From assembly GCA_963976795.1 (NCBI GenBank), contig CAXBLT010000003.1, positions 1 through 64,000 on the forward strand: a DNA stretch of 64,000 bases, in the 5' to 3' direction. Position 1 is the stretch's first letter. Every line of letters starts with the position of its first letter. The notes under the pieces are model-generated. The model did no database searches and had not been told where the DNA came from. It saw only the letters and a list, made by a program, of their open reading frames with translations. Below are positions 1-8,606 of the stretch, in pieces. Made by a program: the position numbers and the translations under genes. Origin of the DNA: UBA7359 sp963976795. Its GTDB lineage: Bacteria; Pseudomonadota; Gammaproteobacteria; Eutrophobiales; Eutrophobiaceae.

Positions 1-2
1 GG

Positions 3-477
3 CATGTTGTGATTATCGATATCGATGAACGTTCAATCAAGGAAATAGGACAATTTCCCTGGAAACGTAATGATGTCGCCAAAATGATTAATAATTGTCG
101 AGATTTGGCAGATAATCGACTATGCCGATCTATCTAAAACTCAATGGGAAACGCCGCTCTACTTGGCGCGTTCAGTTTCATATGATGCAGATGTTGAAGG
201 TAATACGGTTATCTCGAGTTCAGAGAGTGATATAAGTGGTACTGTGGAAAAACAACGACTATTGGATGAGCTGGAATACTACAATAGCGGCATCGAGGCT
301 TATAAAGAAGCAAGGTTTGAAGACGCATTAAAAATCTTCAGGGATATCCAGGATAACTGGCCTGATAAGACCAATAAAAATATCTACAACATGTACATTG
401 AACGATGTGAACACTATATTGAAGAACCTCCAGGTGATGACTTCAATGGTGTCTTCGTACATAAGACGAAGGGCTAA
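3..477 (+). pseudogene. Remnant of a CHASE2-type adenylate/guanylate cyclase, internally deleted
   Basis: Two pieces of one protein family sit in different frames. Frame 3 from the window edge reads VVIIDIDERSIKEIGQFPW and stops at 135-137; this matches the start of an extracytoplasmic CHASE2 domain. Frame 1 from about 91 to the TAA ending at 477 reads as the C-terminal tail of the same kind of cyclase: a TPR-like segment (YNSGIEAYKEARFEDALKIF), then IERCEHYIEEPP and a DFNGVFV ending. The rest of CHASE2, the membrane helices and the whole catalytic domain are missing between them. A TTG at 163 could start a 104-residue product, but no independent gene is convincing. The 5' end lies outside the window. 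An assembly error is possible. Confidence 0.7.
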
Positions 478-548
478 GCCACTGAATAAAGTCTAAAACT
501 CAGACAAGACTTTTCAGAAATATAAACGAATAGCTGAAAGGCAATAAA

Positions 549-582
549 TGGTGGCCATGGGACAGAATCGAACTGTCGGCAC
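549..582 (-). repeat. Partial direct repeat of the tRNA-Phe 3' end (att-like)
   Basis: These 34 bases match the 3' end of the tRNA-Phe gene (2281-2313): CCA tail, discriminator, acceptor strand and T arm. There are two substitutions and one inserted base in the acceptor strand. The T stem still pairs perfectly (GACAG/CTGTC). No D arm, anticodon arm or 5' acceptor strand follows, so it is not a tRNA gene. A partial tRNA 3' copy in the same orientation is the usual trace of site-specific integration. The rest of the gene-free stretch 478-765 shows nothing I can name. Confidence 0.75.
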
Positions 583-765
583 ATGATTTGCAATTTGAAT
601 TTAAAACCGTTGCTTACAATACGCGTATAGTGCCGTATAAAACCACAGTTTAGTAAAAAATAGAGTTCTTCTAAAAGAGAAAAACAATTAAACCAACAGC
701 CTTGATAGAAACCTAATCATAATGAAATTGAATCAACGCTTTAAAGCGTATACTTTTCGACCATT

Positions 766-2175
766 TTAATTTTTTGCTATTTCAATTCTATTTCTACCAT
801 TATCCTTCGCTTCGTACAATGCAAGGTCAGCCTGTTTTAATAGCTCTTTATAATTAGAACCATGAATAGGAAACTGAGCTACACCAGATGAAAAAGTCAT
901 ATCTAACGATTTACTCTCGTCGTCTATGCCCCTCTTTATAGTTCTTGATATCCGCTCTAATACAAGTTCAACTTCATGCGTATTCGTATCAGGAAATATA
1001 ACTAAAAACTCATCTCCTCCATAGCGACAAGCTACGTCTCCTGCTCGCAAACTGCTCAATATAGATTGACTAAATTTCTTTAGTAAATAATCGCCCGCGC
1101 CATGACCATAAAAATCGTTAGTTTTTTTGAAATGGTCGATATCAATAAAAGCAACTGTTAGTAATTTATCGTCTCTTGAAGCTCGTTGAATCTCAGTTTT
1201 TAATGCTTGCTCCATATATTGTCTATTACATAAACCGGTCAAGACATCTCGTGTTGACTTGAACTCCAAATAATCCTTTAACTGTAGGTTATAAATCGCC
1301 AAACCCAAGCGTTCACAAACAATTTTCGCCATATCTTGATAATGTAAATTATTGCTAAAATTCACACCGCTAATATGTAATAAGGCGAAAGATTCCCCGC
1401 CTGACATTATTGGAAAACAAGACTGCGCTTCACTTTGACTACAGCCTTCTACATTACAATTGACTGTTCCTGAGGAAGCAAAATCGGGGAAAGGTTTACT
1501 AAGGCGATGAGCCCAGCATTCGTTCGACGATATATCGCTAACATTTTTTTTAATACCCCATTCATCCAATTTGTCATATTTACCTTGTTCTTTATTTAAT
1601 AAATAGAAAGCGCCGCTTGCATCTGGCCATATTTGTTTTATAGCACTAATTAAAGCAGAAGATATCTCGTCAGTAGTATTACACGCCTGCAAATAATCAC
1701 TCATTTTATTCAAAGCGGTTAATTCTCTTTTCTGCAATTCAAACTCATCCAGATCATGCTTCAGTTCAACATTCTTTGCTTGCAAAACAATATTCGTCGT
1801 TTCTCTTTCCAATACGTATTTATCAGCTTTTTTTAGTATTGGAATTAACATTATTACTGTAATAAGCGAAATTCCAGCAGTAATGCTTTTTGCCAAAGCG
1901 CTTAGCCAATAATCAGGGTGCCAAATAGTGACAATACTTATTAAATGCGTAGTTCCACAGGCGATAATGAATAAACCGAACATAGCGAAAATTATTATTA
2001 ACTCTCTGTCAGCTCTTTTAAGACGATTATGTATGAGATAAAAGATAATCAAAGGAATCGCATAATATGATACTACTATTACTGCGTCTGAGATTACTAA
2101 TGTCCAAAGTAATTCAGGTATCCAATAAAAACAATGCCCATGTGGTATAAAGCCATCCATGTTGAATAAATTCAC
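766..2175 (-). CDS. Membrane diguanylate cyclase with ethylene-receptor-like sensor, GAF and GGDEF domains
   Basis: The predicted activity is synthesis of c-di-GMP from GTP at the inner membrane. Residues 15-115 hold three or more hydrophobic helices closely resembling the plant ETR1 ethylene-binding domain: ISD at 28-30, YYAIP at 37-41, and C73 with H77 in ACGTTHL. These correspond to the copper-binding Cys/His pair of ETR1. A coiled linker follows, then a GAF domain (about 155-300) and a GGDEF domain (about 315-469). The catalytic GGDEF is at 386-390, and an RxxD inhibitory site (R377-D380) lies five residues before it. The start is GTG at 2175, preceded by an AGGAG box. The gene lies alone between the tRNA-Phe fragment and the intact tRNA-Phe, so it may be a transferred passenger. 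The ligand is inferred; a redox or copper signal is an alternative. Confidence 0.88.
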   Translation of the reverse strand: MNLFNMDGFIPHGHCFYWIPELLWTLVISDAVIVVSYYAIPLIIFYLIHNRLKRADRELIIIFAMFGLFIIACGTTHLISIVTIWHPDYWLSALAKSITAGISLITVIMLIPILKKADKYVLERETTNIVLQAKNVELKHDLDEFELQKRELTALNKMSDYLQACNTTDEISSALISAIKQIWPDASGAFYLLNKEQGKYDKLDEWGIKKNVSDISSNECWAHRLSKPFPDFASSGTVNCNVEGCSQSEAQSCFPIMSGGESFALLHISGVNFSNNLHYQDMAKIVCERLGLAIYNLQLKDYLEFKSTRDVLTGLCNRQYMEQALKTEIQRASRDDKLLTVAFIDIDHFKKTNDFYGHGAGDYLLKKFSQSILSSLRAGDVACRYGGDEFLVIFPDTNTHEVELVLERISRTIKRGIDDESKSLDMTFSSGVAQFPIHGSNYKELLKQADLALYEAKDNGRNRIEIAKN

Positions 2176-2280
2176 TATTGGCTCTCCTGATAATTGTGGA
2201 TTCAGAAAACCCTAAGTGTAATACCTGAGGGATCAAATAGCGAAAAGCAGCAAACCTAGTCTTAATAAAGATTAAATGAA

Positions 2281-2356
<76 letters not shown>

Positions 2357-2384
2357 ATTATTACGGTGAACAAAAAAGACGCGT

Positions 2385-2413
2385 ATTAAACCGGTCTGAA
2401 CGTCTTTCGTCAA
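2385..2413 (-). promoter_or_regulatory. Candidate sigma-70 promoter of tRNA-Phe
   Basis: On the minus strand TTGACG (-35, 2408-2413) is 17 bases from TTTAAT (-10, 2385-2390). The G/C-rich discriminator ACGCGTC follows, typical of stable-RNA promoters under stringent control. It lies just upstream of the tRNA 5' end. An overlapping inverted repeat (2375-2381 with 2401-2407) followed by a T run could also act as a terminator for yggX. Confidence 0.6.
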
Positions 2414-2424
2414 GTTATGGTTTA

Positions 2425-2694
2425 TTACTCTGGGGCATTGAATTCTTTGGGTGCTTCTGAACCACCGCCAAAAAAGTATTTCTCCATCTCTTCTTCAAGA
2501 AATTTTCGTGCTTTAGGCTCTATTGGCGTTAATCTATACTCGTTAATCAACATTGTCTGGTGTCCCAACCACATTTGCCAAGCCTCTTTGGAAACCTGTT
2601 CATAGATGCGTTTTCCCAAATCTCCCGGGTAAGGCAAAGTCGCTAATCCCTCTGCCTCTTTATTAAGCTTGATACAATTTACATTCCGACTCAT
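2425..2694 (-). CDS. yggX: Probable Fe(2+)-trafficking protein YggX
   Basis: This 89-residue cytosolic protein is full length for the YggX family, which takes part in iron trafficking and protection of Fe-S clusters from oxidation. Family marks include the N-terminal MSRNVNCIKLNKEAEGL with its conserved Cys, then PYPGDLGKRIY, AWQMWLGHQTMLINE and a C-terminal EMEKYFFG. The start codon lies inside the end of mutY (32-base overlap), so the two are translationally linked. The mutY-yggX pairing is widespread in gammaproteobacteria and makes sense because MutY carries a 4Fe-4S cluster. Confidence 0.95.
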   Translation of the reverse strand: MSRNVNCIKLNKEAEGLATLPYPGDLGKRIYEQVSKEAWQMWLGHQTMLINEYRLTPIEPKARKFLEEEMEKYFFGGGSEAPKEFNAPE

Positions 2695-3760
2695 CTAAAA
2701 CTACCTTTTTGCTGTTATTAATCTCTTTAAGTATAGATACTACTGGTGCAGGCAAACCTAATTGCTGGTCAGCATTAAGATTCAACCAAGTGGATAGTTT
2801 TGCATCATTTACTCTGTTTGTCTGTCCTTTTAGTTTGATATGGACTGGTTTTATCAACAGGTGGAAATGAGTAAATGTATGTTTAAAGCTTTTATATTCA
2901 ATTTTAGTTTTTATTTTATAACCGTATTTTTCTATAACTGAACTTTCGATAGCCTGATCTACTGAAAACTCTGGAAAACACCATAGCCCACCCCAAATTC
3001 CACTCGGGGGTCTTCGTTCGAGCAAAATCTCGCCTCTGCTATTTTCAATAATAGCGAATATTGTCTCGCGCTTGGGGGTGAGTGATTTTGGCTTAGAACC
3101 GGGAAAATCATGTTGTCTACCCGATTGCAAGGCGAAACAATCATTATTCAGCGGGCATTGGTTGCAATCTGGCTTACGACGAATGCAAACGGTGGCCCCC
3201 AAGTCCATAATAGCCTGCGTATAGCTACTAATAGATTCGACAGGCGTATGTTGCTCGGCATATGACCAAAGTCTGGTTTCAACCTCTTTCTTGCCCGGCC
3301 AGCCTTCGACACCGTGATAACGACTCAAGACTCGTTTCACATTACCATCGAGGATAGGATGCCGTTGTTCACTTGCCAAAGACAGTATCGCGCCAGCGGT
3401 TGAGCGTCCTATACCGGGAAGATTGATTAAACCTTCAAGTTTTGAAGGCAATCGGCCTTCATATTGTTCAGCAATGATATTAGCCGCCTTATGTAAATTT
3501 CTGGCGCGCGCGTAGTAACCAAGACCAGTCCAATGATGCAAAACTTCATCTTGCTTGGCATTGGCCAAAGCGGCTACATCAGGAAAGCTTTCAACAAACC
3601 GATTGAAATACGGGATCACCGTTACAACCTGAGTCTGTTGCAACATAATTTCAGACACCCACACACGATAAGGCGTGCGTTTAAGCTGCCAGGGCAAATC
3701 ATGCCGGCCATATTGACTAAACCAGACTAATAGCCGATCTGAAAATTGATCGCCAGACAT
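2663..3760 (-). CDS. mutY: Adenine DNA glycosylase MutY
   Basis: MutY removes adenine mispaired with 8-oxoguanine. Key residues fall at the same numbers as in E. coli MutY: E37 in SEIMLQQTQV, D138 in LDGNVKRV, and the 4Fe-4S ligands C192, C199, C202 and C208. The helix-hairpin-helix LINLPGIGRSTAG is at 111-123. A C-terminal Nudix-like 8-oxoG recognition domain occupies about 230-345, including FTHFHLLIKPV. At 365 residues the length is normal. The gene begins 11 bases after asmA and overlaps yggX. Confidence 0.97.
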   Translation of the reverse strand: MSGDQFSDRLLVWFSQYGRHDLPWQLKRTPYRVWVSEIMLQQTQVVTVIPYFNRFVESFPDVAALANAKQDEVLHHWTGLGYYARARNLHKAANIIAEQYEGRLPSKLEGLINLPGIGRSTAGAILSLASEQRHPILDGNVKRVLSRYHGVEGWPGKKEVETRLWSYAEQHTPVESISSYTQAIMDLGATVCIRRKPDCNQCPLNNDCFALQSGRQHDFPGSKPKSLTPKRETIFAIIENSRGEILLERRPPSGIWGGLWCFPEFSVDQAIESSVIEKYGYKIKTKIEYKSFKHTFTHFHLLIKPVHIKLKGQTNRVNDAKLSTWLNLNADQQLGLPAPVVSILKEINNSKKVVLDESECKLYQA

Positions 3761-3771
3761 GACTTTATTAG

Positions 3772-6700
3772 CTAGAACAATTTATCGAATAACTTTTTCG
3801 CACCTTCATTAATAAGCTCATCCACAGGATCTGCTGGTTGAGCTTGTTGTGGCTCTTCCGTGGGTGCAGGTTCGGCAAGCTGTTGTTCCGGAGTTGGGGC
3901 AGGTGCTGCTTGTTGTGGCGCAGGTTGCGCTTCTTTCTTAAGCCCTGGAAGTTTAATACCTAGCTTATCCAACTTGTCTCCAATCGCGTCTTGTACTTTA
4001 TCTTGTACGGCGCCTTTCAACACAGCCTTGGCTATATCACCGACATCAGGTATACATCTTTTGTCAGCGATCTTTCCACTACATTTAATTGCCAGTCCAT
4101 AACCACCGAGATTGTAGCGTTGATCTCCAGATGTAGCGCTTGCAGCATCGACATCTGCCTTCAAATTATATTTCCATGTCTCATCGTTAAGGTTGATCAA
4201 CATTCCTTTACCAGTAACTTTAAAACCGGACGCGGCCATTAGTAGATCGTTATTATCAACAATGCCATTTTTTATATCCAATGTTGCCGTTAGCGCATTA
4301 AAGATAGTGTCACCCTTAGTATCGAATGAACTGAAGCGCTTGGATTCAATCATTACTTCAAGCTGCCGTAATGTCTTGGCAATATCTACTCCCTTTAATA
4401 CACCGTTATTAAATGCGATATCGCCCGTACCGGATAAGCGACTCTTTAAAACATTCGTATCAGCACCCGATGAATTTAATGCCAGTTTAATATTGGCTTC
4501 ACCTAACAAATCGGCTTTGCCTGTCACGTCAGTTAGTAACGGTTCTGTCTGTACACCTGTAAGACTGGTGTTAATTGTCAACTTCGGTTCTTTACCTTTT
4601 GCATCAAGGTATATATCACCCACATATGCACCTTCATAGAGTTTGGCAGCGATAGGGTTTAATTTGATGTCGCCTTGATCCGCACGAATGCTTAGCTCCA
4701 TGTCTGTGAGTTTTGCATTTGATATAACAAACTCACCCATAACGAAATCACCTTTTATCTTAATCGCGCGCAAGGTTTCGACAGGTATTTTTGTCGCGAC
4801 ACCGGCAGCAACTGTCTCGGGTGTTGCTGCTTTAGTTTTCTTTTTATCTGTTGCTGGAGGTAAATAACGATCAGCATTTAATTTATCAACACCTAAACCA
4901 AATTCAATATCCAGAGGCGACATGCTTTTAAGGTTAATATCGCCTTGCAGTCGTGTTTCATCTAGCTCAGCCTTTAACCCTTTTAGGTTGATACTGGCAC
5001 CTACTCCACTAAAAGAGGAGGATAGAGCAACACGTTTCAATACATTTGGATCCGCTGTTACTGGCACTTCCTGATTCAAAGTCTTCATGAATTGACGTAA
5101 GTCAAAAGGTGCCAAAGCAATATTGCCGGACAATGCCGGTTCCGTCTTAAAGTTTGTCGCCTTGACGGACCCTTGCAAATCAAGCCCAAGACCAGCGACA
5201 CTCAACCCACTCAGTTCGAATATTTCCTTTTCAAGATTGATACTTGAATCCGCTTTTACCGATAAATTTACTGGTGAATTGGGTATCTTCTTTCCTGAAA
5301 ATACGACGTCTAATGAAAGCGGCTTCAGACTTAAGTTTGTCGTATTGCCATTAATGCCTGTATTAAGATCGATTGTTTGCAGCACCTCAGCAAGGTCAGC
5401 TTGGCCCACCGCTCTTAATAAAGGCTTTGGCGTTTTACTGACAATAGAAAACTTACCCGCCATGTTGCCGCTGCTTTTTTGTATATTATCGCCTTTTAGG
5501 TTTCCGCTAACAGTAAAACCAAGCGCATTCGCAGCGAGTGAAGGCAGATCTATCTTGCCAGACTTCATATCGGCATTAAAACGTGTGTCGACGTTAAATT
5601 TCTTATCTTTTATCTTTCCCAAATCATCTGCAAGCGCAGGCAAGCCACTGTCCTTTGGCTGGAAGGCGCTTGCGATTTGAATTAATAAAGGCAAGTCTGG
5701 TCCGCTTGCTTGTAATTCGCCACTGATAGCAGGCGTGTCACTACTGACCTGTCTGGCATTCAATTTAGCTGTCGTGGTCAGGCCTAGCGCCTTAATCGAT
5801 AAACTCGGAATATCTACTGAGCCGGTTTTTAAATCCGCATCAAAATCAGTGCTAACATCAAACGCCTTTGGTGCAGCACTAAGCTGTTTGGAGAGCGTTT
5901 CTAAATCTTGCGAACCATCACCTGTAAACTGTACTGCTATTTTAATCAATGTAGGTAAATCTGGGCCGCTTGCCTTTAGTCTCCCTTTCGCAGCAGGTGT
6001 ATCAGATTTTATATTACGAGCAGCTATTTCAGCCGTAATTTTATTACCTAAGACATTAATATCCAGCTTCGAGATATCAATATCACTTCTATCCATATCA
6101 ACATTAAATGTCGTGCCCAAATTAAAGGTCTTATCTGACATTTTTGCTAACTGACTGGCAAGCGGTTCAATCTCAAGTATCTTGAACAACTGCGGCAGGT
6201 CTTTTCCTGCGACATCAACATTACCATTGATCTGTGGTTTGCCTGAAAGTATCTCGGCTGCATCAATCTGGCCATTAATTTCAGTATCGAATGCACTGAA
6301 CATGAGATCTTTGATCTGTGCGGTTTCTTTATCAACATCCACATAAATCTCAGAACTCAACTTGATTACTGCCGCTCCGCCGGGTATTTCTTTTCCTTTA
6401 ACTTTAGCTTCCAGGGACATTGGTTTTAAGGTCAAGACATCGCCACCATTTGCATAGGCGACCGTCCCTTTAAACTGAATCGCAGAAGACAATGCTGGTT
6501 TTGACGCTGAGGCGTTTAATGATGCTGTAATATCAATGGGCTCTCCTAGCTTTAATTCTCCGGTTACGATATTTGCATCGGAGATTTTGTATTCCACTTT
6601 TTGCTGCATGTCGTTCCAATGTATATTGGCGTCTTTTATATCAATGCCGCCTAATACCAGCGCTGCTAATGGCATACCTTCATCACTACTAGCAGGTTCT

Positions 6701-7116
6701 TTTGTCTTGGTCTTGGGCTTGACCATGTCATCCCAATTGCTCACGCCTTCTGCATTTTTAGCCAGATTGATGGTTGCCCCATGAAGTACCAGCGTATCCA
6801 TTTCCAGTTCTTTACGCAGGAGCGGCATCAGCTTTGCGCGGACCTTGATGGTCTTTGTTTGTAGAAAAGGCGCTTCACCAAAACCTTTGGCATTACTCAA
6901 ACTAACACCTTCGACATCGAGCCCCAACCAGGGATAAAACGTCAGACTGATATTACCGTCTATACGTAAATCGCGGCCGGTTTCATCCTTTACCTTGCTC
7001 GCGATCGTGTCTTTGTAATCATTAGGATCGATATAGGCCAATGTAATAGCAACCGCACCTATAGCAATAATGCCTAAAATACCAAGGCCAAGAATCAGTT
7101 TAATCAGAAGTTTCAT
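3772..7116 (-). CDS. AsmA family protein, enlarged by internal repeats
   Basis: AsmA-like proteins are anchored in the inner membrane and reach into the periplasm, where they are linked to outer-membrane lipid and envelope homeostasis. Residues 1-28 form a signal-anchor helix. An AsmA N-terminal domain follows (DPNDYKDTI, then FYPWLGLDVEGVSLSNA), and a second AsmA-like domain covers about 750-1030. Between them, residues about 285-640 contain at least three clear degenerate repeats of about 95 residues, marked by SDTPA...SGPDLPxLI...ADLKTG.xDIPSL. This makes the protein (1114 residues) much longer than E. coli AsmA. The C-terminus is rich in Pro, Gln and Ala and ends in a short helix. The gene lies between argH and mutY in one operon. 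Confidence 0.88.
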   Translation of the reverse strand: MKLLIKLILGLGILGIIAIGAVAITLAYIDPNDYKDTIASKVKDETGRDLRIDGNISLTFYPWLGLDVEGVSLSNAKGFGEAPFLQTKTIKVRAKLMPLLRKELEMDTLVLHGATINLAKNAEGVSNWDDMVKPKTKTKEPASSDEGMPLAALVLGGIDIKDANIHWNDMQQKVEYKISDANIVTGELKLGEPIDITASLNASASKPALSSAIQFKGTVAYANGGDVLTLKPMSLEAKVKGKEIPGGAAVIKLSSEIYVDVDKETAQIKDLMFSAFDTEINGQIDAAEILSGKPQINGNVDVAGKDLPQLFKILEIEPLASQLAKMSDKTFNLGTTFNVDMDRSDIDISKLDINVLGNKITAEIAARNIKSDTPAAKGRLKASGPDLPTLIKIAVQFTGDGSQDLETLSKQLSAAPKAFDVSTDFDADLKTGSVDIPSLSIKALGLTTTAKLNARQVSSDTPAISGELQASGPDLPLLIQIASAFQPKDSGLPALADDLGKIKDKKFNVDTRFNADMKSGKIDLPSLAANALGFTVSGNLKGDNIQKSSGNMAGKFSIVSKTPKPLLRAVGQADLAEVLQTIDLNTGINGNTTNLSLKPLSLDVVFSGKKIPNSPVNLSVKADSSINLEKEIFELSGLSVAGLGLDLQGSVKATNFKTEPALSGNIALAPFDLRQFMKTLNQEVPVTADPNVLKRVALSSSFSGVGASINLKGLKAELDETRLQGDINLKSMSPLDIEFGLGVDKLNADRYLPPATDKKKTKAATPETVAAGVATKIPVETLRAIKIKGDFVMGEFVISNAKLTDMELSIRADQGDIKLNPIAAKLYEGAYVGDIYLDAKGKEPKLTINTSLTGVQTEPLLTDVTGKADLLGEANIKLALNSSGADTNVLKSRLSGTGDIAFNNGVLKGVDIAKTLRQLEVMIESKRFSSFDTKGDTIFNALTATLDIKNGIVDNNDLLMAASGFKVTGKGMLINLNDETWKYNLKADVDAASATSGDQRYNLGGYGLAIKCSGKIADKRCIPDVGDIAKAVLKGAVQDKVQDAIGDKLDKLGIKLPGLKKEAQPAPQQAAPAPTPEQQLAEPAPTEEPQQAQPADPVDELINEGAKKLFDKLF

Positions 7117-7131
7117 TTCACTTTACCTGTG

Positions 7132-8523
7132 TCATTGTTTTAATTTTTTTCTAAGGCGTTTAATCGCTGCCTTAACTTGTTTTGGTGCCGTACCACCAAC
7201 ATGATTTCGAGCCGACACGGATCCTTCTAGTTCTAATACTGTATAGACGTCATCTTTGATGACCTTACTGAATTGTTGAAGTTCAGGTAACGTTAACCCA
7301 GACAAATCCTTATCGTGCTGAATTGCGAATTGAACTGCTTTCCCCACAACTTCATGCGCATCTCTGAAGGGCAAACCTTTAACAACCAGGTAATCTGCAA
7401 GATCTGTTGCTGTAGCAAAGCCCGCTGCCGCTGCCCTATACATGGTTTCACGGTTTACTGTGATCGTTGGTATCAGGCCAGCATAGGCGATCAGAGACAT
7501 TTTTACCGTATCAATAGCATCGAATAGGGTCTCCTTGTCTTCCTGATTATCCCGGTTATATGCGAGCGGCTGTGCCTTCATCAAGGTAAGCAATGCTATC
7601 AAATCACCATAAACCCGACCAGTCTTGCCCCTGACTAGCTCGGGAATATCAGGGTTTTTCTTTTGCGGCATAATAGACGACCCTGTACACCAGGCATCAC
7701 CTAAATCTATAAAACCACTAGCCTGGGATATCCAGGTAACCAGTTCTTCGGAAAAACGAGAAAGGTGCATCATGATCAAACTCGCGACTGCTGTAAGTTC
7801 TATTGCAAAATCGCGGTCACTGACTGAATCCAGTGAGTTTTGTGTTATACCATCAAAACCTAGCTCTTTGGCAACCATATTCCGATCAATCGGATAGCTC
7901 GTACCCGCAAGCGCCGCCGAACCAAGCGGTAGCAAATTAAGTCTTTTTCGACAATCGTGCAGTCGTGAACGATCTCGCAATAGCATTTCGGCCCAAGCCA
8001 GCAAATGATGCCCAAAGGTGACCGGTTGCGCCGATTGTAGATGGGTAAAACCCGGCATGATGGTATCAACATGATCTTCAGCTAACGTTACCAATGCATT
8101 TAAAACCGCATTAATTTGATCACTAATAAGGTCAATCTCATCACGGCAATACAAACGAATATCAGTCGCAACCTGGTCATTTCTTGAACGTCCGGTATGT
8201 AATTTTTTACCTACATCGCCGATGTTCTCTACCAAGGCCGTCTCTATATTCATGTGTACGTCTTCAAGGGAGGTTAACCATTGAAACTGACCCGCTTTGA
8301 TATCTTTCTCGATTTTCTTCAAGCCACGAATAATCTGATTACTTTCCTTTCCAGATATAACGCCTACTTTGCCCAGCATACGTACGTGAGCTATTGAACC
8401 CATGATGTCATAATGAGCCAATCGCTGGTCATAAGAGACTGATTCGGTGAATTGTTCAACAAATTTATCTGTGGGCGATGTAAATCTACCGCCCCAGGGC
8501 TTTTCTGTATTATTTGAGCTCAT
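7132..8523 (-). CDS. argH: Argininosuccinate lyase
   Basis: ArgH catalyses the last step of arginine synthesis, splitting argininosuccinate into arginine and fumarate. The family signature GSSIMPQKKNP is at 281-291 with catalytic Ser283 on the flexible loop. H161 in GFTHLQ is the other catalytic residue, and TGRSRNDQV (110-118) binds substrate. The length of 463 residues is standard for the homotetrameric enzyme. It is the first gene of the minus-strand run argH-asmA-mutY-yggX and is divergent from the AlgZ-like kinase gene, with only 83 bases between the start codons. Confidence 0.98.
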   Translation of the reverse strand: MSSNNTEKPWGGRFTSPTDKFVEQFTESVSYDQRLAHYDIMGSIAHVRMLGKVGVISGKESNQIIRGLKKIEKDIKAGQFQWLTSLEDVHMNIETALVENIGDVGKKLHTGRSRNDQVATDIRLYCRDEIDLISDQINAVLNALVTLAEDHVDTIMPGFTHLQSAQPVTFGHHLLAWAEMLLRDRSRLHDCRKRLNLLPLGSAALAGTSYPIDRNMVAKELGFDGITQNSLDSVSDRDFAIELTAVASLIMMHLSRFSEELVTWISQASGFIDLGDAWCTGSSIMPQKKNPDIPELVRGKTGRVYGDLIALLTLMKAQPLAYNRDNQEDKETLFDAIDTVKMSLIAYAGLIPTITVNRETMYRAAAAGFATATDLADYLVVKGLPFRDAHEVVGKAVQFAIQHDKDLSGLTLPELQQFSKVIKDDVYTVLELEGSVSARNHVGGTAPKQVKAAIKRLRKKLKQ

Positions 8524-8606
8524 TTTTAGTGCTAGTGTGATTATTTATTTACAATGGACAGTATAACTTATGGTTAACTCGCATATTACATGAGTACGCA
8601 TTAAAA

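Noticed and set aside
549..630. Second tRNA-Phe gene
   Set aside because: Only the T arm and 3' acceptor strand are present; no anticodon arm, D arm or 5' acceptor strand can be drawn.
5123..5680. 185-codon open frame on the plus strand
   Set aside because: It is the complement of asmA, which has clear domain evidence, and it shows no family features or ribosome site of its own.
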